DNA from: Candidatus Poribacteria bacterium
GTDB taxonomy: Bacteria; Poribacteria; WGA-4E; WGA-3G
Assembly: GCA_009845505.1 (NCBI GenBank)
Contig: VXZL01000090.1
Coordinates: 1-10,099, forward strand
Reading direction: 5' to 3'
Length of the DNA stretch: 10,099 nucleotides
The first letter of the stretch is position 1. Each line of letters opens with the position of its first letter. Below, in pieces: positions 5,040 to 10,099 of the stretch. A program made the translations under genes and the position numbers. The notes beneath the pieces were generated by a model, which was not told where the DNA came from, did not search any database, and saw only the letters and a program-made list of their open reading frames with translations.

Positions 5040-8000
5040 ATGGCAACCCCGTCAAACAAAAACGCACACCTAAAATCCGGTATCCGAGACAACCTTCTCC
5101 GTGAAACAGTCCACGACTTTCTACAACAGGAAATTAAGAACGGCTCCGCACTCTCCATTGTATCCGCCTATTTCACCATCTACGCCTATGAAAAGATGCA
5201 ACACTCCCTTCACAAAATAGAGAAACTCCGTTTTCTTTTCGGTGACCCCGATTTCGTCAAACGTATGGATCCGAATAACACAGATACAAAAGCGTTTGAT
5301 ATAACAGACACAGGCTTACAACTCAACCAGCAGCTCCGACAGAAACCGATTGCCAAAGCGTGCGCCGAATGGATAAAAGAGAAGGTAGAAATCCGCACAA
5401 CCCGCGACTCAAATCTGATACACGGAAAAATGTATCACATCGCCAATAACGGCGTTGACAAAGCAATTCTCGGTAGCTCCAACTTTACCGTGCGCGGACT
5501 CGGACTCAGTTCAAATAACAGCAACATTGAACTCAATCTTGAGGTGAATGACGACCGAGACCGAAATGACCTCAAGGCGTGGTTTGATGAACTCTGGAAT
5601 AACGACAAACTTGTTGAAGATGTCAAAGCGAAAGTGCTGGCAAAATTGAAGCAGATTGGGCAAGATCACCCACCTGAACTCATCTATTACAAAACCTTAT
5701 ATGCACTGTTCCGTGAGGAAATTGAGACCCGAAAAACAAACGAACAGACCCTTGAAGATACACATCTATACGACACAAAAATTTGGGACAAGTTATACGA
5801 CTTCCAAAAAGAGGGCGCGAAAAGCGTAATTGCTCGCCTCTTACGACACAACGGCTGCATCTTAGCAGACAGCGTCGGGTTAGGAAAAACATACACAGCA
5901 CTCGCCGTGATAAAGTTCTTTGAGCTACGAAATGAACGCGTGCTGGTCCTATGCCCCAAGAAACTGCATGACAATTGGTCACTCTATCCAGCGTACAACT
6001 CACAAGACACCAATCCGTTCCTTGATGACAAGTTCGGTTACACACTCCTGGCACACACCGACCTGTCCCGTTATACTGGTGAGTCCGGTGGTATTGATCT
6101 GGAGAATTTCAATTGGCAGAATTTTGACCTGATTGTGATTGACGAATCCCACAACTTCCGAAACGATAGCAAACCCCGTGAGGACAAAAATGGCAACTTC
6201 CGCCACACCCGCTATTCCCGCCTCTTAGAAGAGGTTATCAAGGAAGGCACAAAAACCAAAGTCCTGATGCTTTCGGCGACACCCGTAAATACATCACTCA
6301 CCGACCTCCGCAATCAGATATATCTCATGACAGAAAAACGCGAAGATGTCTTTAGAAACAGTTTGGGGGTCAGCAATATCCGCACTTTAATACAACAGGC
6401 GCAAAAAGCCTTCAAAGCGTGGGAGGAAAACGCAACCAGATATGGTACAAGAGACAAAACAGAATTGTTTGATACGTTAGGCGTAGACTTTTTCCAACTG
6501 CTCAGTGGTGTTTCTATTGCGCGTTCCCGAAGGCATATCAAAAAGTACTATGCCGAAGAAATAGAAAATATTGGTGAATTTCCCACACAACTGGACCCAG
6601 TCAATTGCCATCCCCCTACCGACCTGTCCGGTGAACTTTCATATAAAGCATTGGCGGATCAGATAGGGGACTTTGAACTATCTATCTATAAACCTTCCAG
6701 TTACGTTATAGATGAAAGGGCAAAACAGCGGTTGGCAGATGAAAAAAAACGACTCCGCTTTAATCAGGAAGACCGTGAGAGATTCCTTATCGGTATGATG
6801 CAGACCAACTTCCTCAAACGGCTGGAAAGTTCTGCTTACGCCCTCTCTGAAACACTTGAACGCACCATCAACAAACACGATGAAATGCTGGAGAAGATTG
6901 AACGCTTTCAGAAAAACAGCAATATCACGGACGCAGCAGCAGATGTCCTACCCGATGACGATGAAGACGATGAGGAATTTCTAATCAATCGTGCAAGAAA
7001 TCCCTACCATCTAAAGGAATTGGATTGCCCCCGTTGGAAACAGGATCTCCTTAAAGATAAAGAAACCCTTACCGCAGCGTGGGAAAAGGTCAGTTCCATC
7101 ACGCCCGATAAAGACGGTAAACTCAAAAAAATAAAGCAGCACATTCGGGAAAAGGCGGAAGATTCCAATCGCAAGCTCCTAATTTTCACTACTTTCAAGG
7201 ACACTGCAGACTATCTTTTTACAAACTTGTCTGAACTCGCAAAGGAATTAGGACTTGAGATGGCGATGGTTTCTGGGGATATGACGCGAACGACTTCCGG
7301 ACAAAATAATTTCAACGCTATTCTCACAAACTTTGCACCCTGGGGACGGATACGTGCTGAGAAGACAAGCGACACGGTTGACCTACTCATTGCCACAGAC
7401 TGCGTTTCAGAGGGACAAAACCTTCAGGATTGCGACACTGTCCTAAACTACGATATACACTGGAATCCTGTCCGCATCATTCAACGGTTCGGACGGATTG
7501 ACCGCATCGGTAATCCAAACAAAACGGTGAAAATGATTAACTACTGGCCCACAGAAGATATGGAGGTCTATCTCCATTTACGAAATCGCGTCGAATCCCG
7601 CATGGCACTCGCCGACGCTACCGCAAGCGGCGATGACGACCCGTTGAATGAATCGACTTACGAACACGCACAGATGGAACTCAATTTCCGCGATAAGCAG
7701 TTGGAGCAGCTCCGAGAGGAGGTCCTTGATTTAGATGCCCTCTCTGACACTGTAGTGATGAGCGACTTTACCTTAGATTATTTCTTCGCACAACTCCTCA
7801 AGTATCTCGAAAGAAACAGAGCAAAACTTGAGGCTACCCCTGATGGTGCTTACGCTGTTACAAGTAACGCAAACAATCCCTCGGAAAACGGTGTCATCTT
7901 CTTCCTACAACAGACGAACGCAAGCACAGACAAACAGCAAAAAACCGCCAGTCCCATCCATCCTTACTACGCCGTTTATATCCGAAACAGTGGAGATATC

Positions 8001-8303
8001 CGTTACGGGTGTATCAATGCGAAACAGGTGTTGGATCTGTTTGAAGCATCTGCTGTTGGCAAAGAGAACACAATAGACGATTTGTGTCTCTGGTTTGACC
8101 AAGAAACCGAATACGGTGGTAACATGACACATTACAACAAACTTTTAGACACCGTCATTTCCCATATCACACGGTCGCATCAAAAAACGCAATCCAAAAA
8201 TATCGGCAGAGCCGGCACCCGCGGCTTCAGACTACCAGCCGCGTCCGAAACCCCCAAGGACTCCAGCGATTTTGAACTGGTAACATGGTTAGTGATTGCA
8301 TAA
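5040..8303 (+). CDS. PLD-nuclease/SNF2 helicase fusion, predicted defence effector
   Basis: The product is 1,087 residues. Residues 1-200 form a phospholipase D-type (HKD) domain: HGK at 128-130, GSSNFT at 145-150, then NIELNLEV. There is a single HKD half-site, as in nucleases that dimerise (Nuc, BfiI). A SNF2/superfamily-2 helicase follows: YDFQKEGAKS near 255-265, Walker A DSVGLGKT (277-284, Lys283), Walker B DESH (368-371), SATP (412-415). About 370 charged residues intervene, with an acidic run near 639-648, before motif V ATDCVSEGQN (785-794) and motif VI QRFGRIDRIG (815-824). The last 260 residues lack a domain I can name. All key ATPase residues are present. SNF2 proteins translocate on double-stranded DNA; the HKD domain is the likely nuclease. 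The next gene, a DNA methyltransferase, begins 25 bases later, which points to restriction or phage defence. DISARM DrmD and DrmC have similar parts as separate proteins. Confidence 0.9.
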   Translation: MATPSNKNAHLKSGIRDNLLRETVHDFLQQEIKNGSALSIVSAYFTIYAYEKMQHSLHKIEKLRFLFGDPDFVKRMDPNNTDTKAFDITDTGLQLNQQLRQKPIAKACAEWIKEKVEIRTTRDSNLIHGKMYHIANNGVDKAILGSSNFTVRGLGLSSNNSNIELNLEVNDDRDRNDLKAWFDELWNNDKLVEDVKAKVLAKLKQIGQDHPPELIYYKTLYALFREEIETRKTNEQTLEDTHLYDTKIWDKLYDFQKEGAKSVIARLLRHNGCILADSVGLGKTYTALAVIKFFELRNERVLVLCPKKLHDNWSLYPAYNSQDTNPFLDDKFGYTLLAHTDLSRYTGESGGIDLENFNWQNFDLIVIDESHNFRNDSKPREDKNGNFRHTRYSRLLEEVIKEGTKTKVLMLSATPVNTSLTDLRNQIYLMTEKREDVFRNSLGVSNIRTLIQQAQKAFKAWEENATRYGTRDKTELFDTLGVDFFQLLSGVSIARSRRHIKKYYAEEIENIGEFPTQLDPVNCHPPTDLSGELSYKALADQIGDFELSIYKPSSYVIDERAKQRLADEKKRLRFNQEDRERFLIGMMQTNFLKRLESSAYALSETLERTINKHDEMLEKIERFQKNSNITDAAADVLPDDDEDDEEFLINRARNPYHLKELDCPRWKQDLLKDKETLTAAWEKVSSITPDKDGKLKKIKQHIREKAEDSNRKLLIFTTFKDTADYLFTNLSELAKELGLEMAMVSGDMTRTTSGQNNFNAILTNFAPWGRIRAEKTSDTVDLLIATDCVSEGQNLQDCDTVLNYDIHWNPVRIIQRFGRIDRIGNPNKTVKMINYWPTEDMEVYLHLRNRVESRMALADATASGDDDPLNESTYEHAQMELNFRDKQLEQLREEVLDLDALSDTVVMSDFTLDYFFAQLLKYLERNRAKLEATPDGAYAVTSNANNPSENGVIFFLQQTNASTDKQQKTASPIHPYYAVYIRNSGDIRYGCINAKQVLDLFEASAVGKENTIDDLCLWFDQETEYGGNMTHYNKLLDTVISHITRSHQKTQSKNIGRAGTRGFRLPAASETPKDSSDFELVTWLVIA

Positions 8304-8328
8304 TTTTCTGAAAAAGGAACACAACATA

Positions 8329-10099
8329 ATGAACAAACAAGCAATCAAATCCGCCCTATCAGCAATCCCCACCGACGACTTTTTGGAAAAATCAAAAAAC
8401 CTGCTATCCACAATAGGTTACCAAAGCGAACGCACCCTCGAACTCTCCGGCACCGTCCACGACTTCTTTGAAGAATTCCCACCAATCAACCCAAACACCA
8501 AAACCGAACAAGAATTCCGCAAACACGCCGAATCCGTCCAACTCATTTTCCAGTTCACAAGCGACGAAATTAACGATGACCCACAAATGACGTTGCTGGA
8601 GTCCAATGCCTTTGACAAAGGCAACATAAGCAGCTTCCTTTTCTGTGCAGTCGAACTAAAAGACAACACCTACTCCCGTACCCAATACGCCGCGTTCACA
8701 CGAGAAATTAACAAACGTCTGATTGCACCGACTGTAATCTTATTTCGCGCCGGTAATCGTCTGACGGTTGCGTTTGCCGACCGCCGTCCAGACAAAACCA
8801 ACGAGGACCGCGATGTCCTCGGACAAGTCACCCTCATCAAAGACATCCGCCTGAGCAACCCACATCGCGCACACCTCGACATCCTCTCCGAACTCTCCTT
8901 TGAGGCATGCGTCAAGTGGATAGACCACAACAAAAAACCGAAAAACTTCGACGGTCTCCTCGCAGCATGGCTCGCCAAACTCGACACCGAAGAGCTCAAC
9001 AAACAGTTCTATCGAAAACTGTTCGCGTGGTATGAATGGGCAATAGAAACCGCAACCTTCCCAACAGACGAAAACCGCACCCTGAAACCGGAGGAGCACG
9101 TGATACGTCTCATCACACGCCTGCTCTTTATCTGGTTCATTAAGGAAAAAGGACTGGTCGCAGAGGCACTGTTCAACAAATCACGAATCCAAGACCTATT
9201 GGCAGAAGACGATTTTGACAGTGGTGACGCCTACTATCGCGCCGTGCTACAAAACCTCTTTTTCGCTACACTCAACACCGAAATAGACGAGCGTAAGTTT
9301 AGCAAGGGAAACTATTCTGGTAATCGTAATTTCTCACGGTTCCGCTATAAAAAGCAGATGCGCGATCCTGACAAACTTTTGGAACTTTTTGCCAAAACGC
9401 CTTTCATCAACGGTGGTTTATTTGACTGCTTAGATACCTTCGATGGACCCAAAGAGGGAGGCTACCGTATAGACTGCTTTTCCGATGTCGATTACAAAAA
9501 ACTGAGTATCCCCAACCGCCTCTTTTTTCACGAAAGCCGAGGGCTGATTTCCCTCCTTGAACACTACAAATTCACCGTTGAGGAAAACACACCGATAGAG
9601 CAAGAAGTCGCGTTGGACCCCGAACTCCTTGGTAGAGTGTTTGAAAACCTACTCGCCGCCTACAATCCCGAAACCGGCGCAACTGTCCGAAAACAGACCG
9701 GCTCCTATTACACCCCACGCGCCATTGTCGACTACATGGTAGATGAGGCGTTAGTCGCCACGCTCTCCCAAAAATCCGACCCAACCGATGGCGACGCAAA
9801 ACTCTGGGACGAGCGGTTACACTATCTCCTCGACTATGCCCAAGCCTTTGACGATGCCAACGAGTGGTTTGACGACCCTGAGACAGACGCGATTGTGAAA
9901 ACAATTTCTAACCTCAAAATATTGGATCCCGCAGTCGGTTCCGGTGCTTTTCCCATGGGAATGCTCCACAAATTGACGCTTGCCCTTAGACGACTCGATC
10001 CAGACAACGCCCGATGGGAGAAGTTGCAAAAGGAACGCGCCGTTCAGCGAACCGAAGCGGCGTATGATACGCAAGATGACCAAACACGGCGTGAGGAAC
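8329..10099 (+). CDS. Eco57I/PglX-like N6-adenine DNA methyltransferase (partial, runs off right edge)
   Basis: The frame is open from the ATG at 8329 to the last base, giving 590 codons without a stop. AAGGA at 8314-8318 precedes the start, 25 bases after the helicase stop, so the two form an operon. Two methyltransferase hallmarks are visible: RKQTGSYYTPRAIVDYM (the TGSYYTP element at 457-463, typical of motif X) and SAM-binding motif I DPAVGSGAF at 533-541. Catalytic motif IV (NPPY/F) should lie beyond the window. This order and spacing fit the Eco57I/PglX class, which makes N6-methyladenine. The N-terminal 170 residues form a separate domain containing Asp96 and Glu109-Leu-Lys111 (D-x12-ExK), then SRTQYAAFTREINKR and NPHRAHLDIL. 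The D/ExK spacing would suit a PD-(D/E)xK nuclease as in type IIG enzymes, but this is inference. Its likely role is marking host DNA for the PLD-helicase. Total length is unknown. Confidence 0.9.
   Translation, partial: MNKQAIKSALSAIPTDDFLEKSKNLLSTIGYQSERTLELSGTVHDFFEEFPPINPNTKTEQEFRKHAESVQLIFQFTSDEINDDPQMTLLESNAFDKGNISSFLFCAVELKDNTYSRTQYAAFTREINKRLIAPTVILFRAGNRLTVAFADRRPDKTNEDRDVLGQVTLIKDIRLSNPHRAHLDILSELSFEACVKWIDHNKKPKNFDGLLAAWLAKLDTEELNKQFYRKLFAWYEWAIETATFPTDENRTLKPEEHVIRLITRLLFIWFIKEKGLVAEALFNKSRIQDLLAEDDFDSGDAYYRAVLQNLFFATLNTEIDERKFSKGNYSGNRNFSRFRYKKQMRDPDKLLELFAKTPFINGGLFDCLDTFDGPKEGGYRIDCFSDVDYKKLSIPNRLFFHESRGLISLLEHYKFTVEENTPIEQEVALDPELLGRVFENLLAAYNPETGATVRKQTGSYYTPRAIVDYMVDEALVATLSQKSDPTDGDAKLWDERLHYLLDYAQAFDDANEWFDDPETDAIVKTISNLKILDPAVGSGAFPMGMLHKLTLALRRLDPDNARWEKLQKERAVQRTEAAYDTQDDQTRREE

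Noticed and set aside
5040..8303. Calling the large protein RapA/HepA or a generic chromatin-type SNF2 remodeler
   Set aside because: The N-terminal HKD domain and the adjacent DNA methyltransferase fit a defence enzyme better than RNA polymerase recycling.
8404..10083. Minus-strand open frames across the methyltransferase gene
   Set aside because: They overlap a continuous plus-strand frame with recognisable methyltransferase motifs and show no domain features of their own.

Overview
The window looks like bacterial chromosome at a junction between a housekeeping glycolysis/secretion cluster and a DNA-defence island. The organism is not named by anything decisive. The GC content near 50%, a uronate-isomerase-like amidohydrolase next to housekeeping genes, abundant short intergenic repeats (heptad CAGTCAG-type arrays and a CTTGTAGGAGCGAG...CTCGCGACC element) would suit an uncultured repeat-rich lineage such as Candidatus Poribacteria. 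That is an impression from memory, not a demonstrated assignment.

Layout. (1) 1-216: non-coding, with overlapping small palindromes. (2) 217-501, plus strand: a small MazG-like nucleotide pyrophosphohydrolase. Its stop codon overlaps the stop codon of the convergent gene. (3) 498-4801, minus strand: five genes read right to left, gap (GAPDH) - tpiA - secG - a two-TM membrane protein - a uronate-isomerase-like amidohydrolase. The order gap-tpiA-secG is the common bacterial gap-pgk-tpiA-secG cluster without pgk. The junctions between its first four genes all carry 7-bp-period repeats. One array forms the 3' end of tpiA, one sits where the Shine-Dalgarno of the membrane protein should be, and another repeat element overlaps the secG stop codon. 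(4) 4802-5039: a compact divergent control region with a good sigma-70-type promoter in each direction. The rightward one is a perfect TTGACA-N17-TATAAT. (5) 5040-8303 and 8329-end, plus strand: a two-gene operon that runs off the right edge. The first gene encodes an HKD (phospholipase D-type) nuclease domain fused to a SNF2-type helicase. The second encodes an Eco57I/PglX-like N6-adenine DNA methyltransferase that is open to the last base, with a candidate PD-(D/E)xK motif in its N-terminal domain.

How they work together. gap and tpiA supply glycolysis/gluconeogenesis; secG supplies a Sec translocon subunit. The PLD-helicase plus methyltransferase pair is best read as a restriction-modification or phage-defence module. 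The methyltransferase would mark self DNA, while the helicase translocates on unmarked DNA and the HKD domain, possibly as a dimer, cuts it. Its parts recall DISARM (SNF2 helicase, PLD protein, adenine methylase) and Type ISP enzymes, but they are arranged differently. The rest of the operon lies outside the window, so its class cannot be settled here. This pair is the most interesting content of the window.
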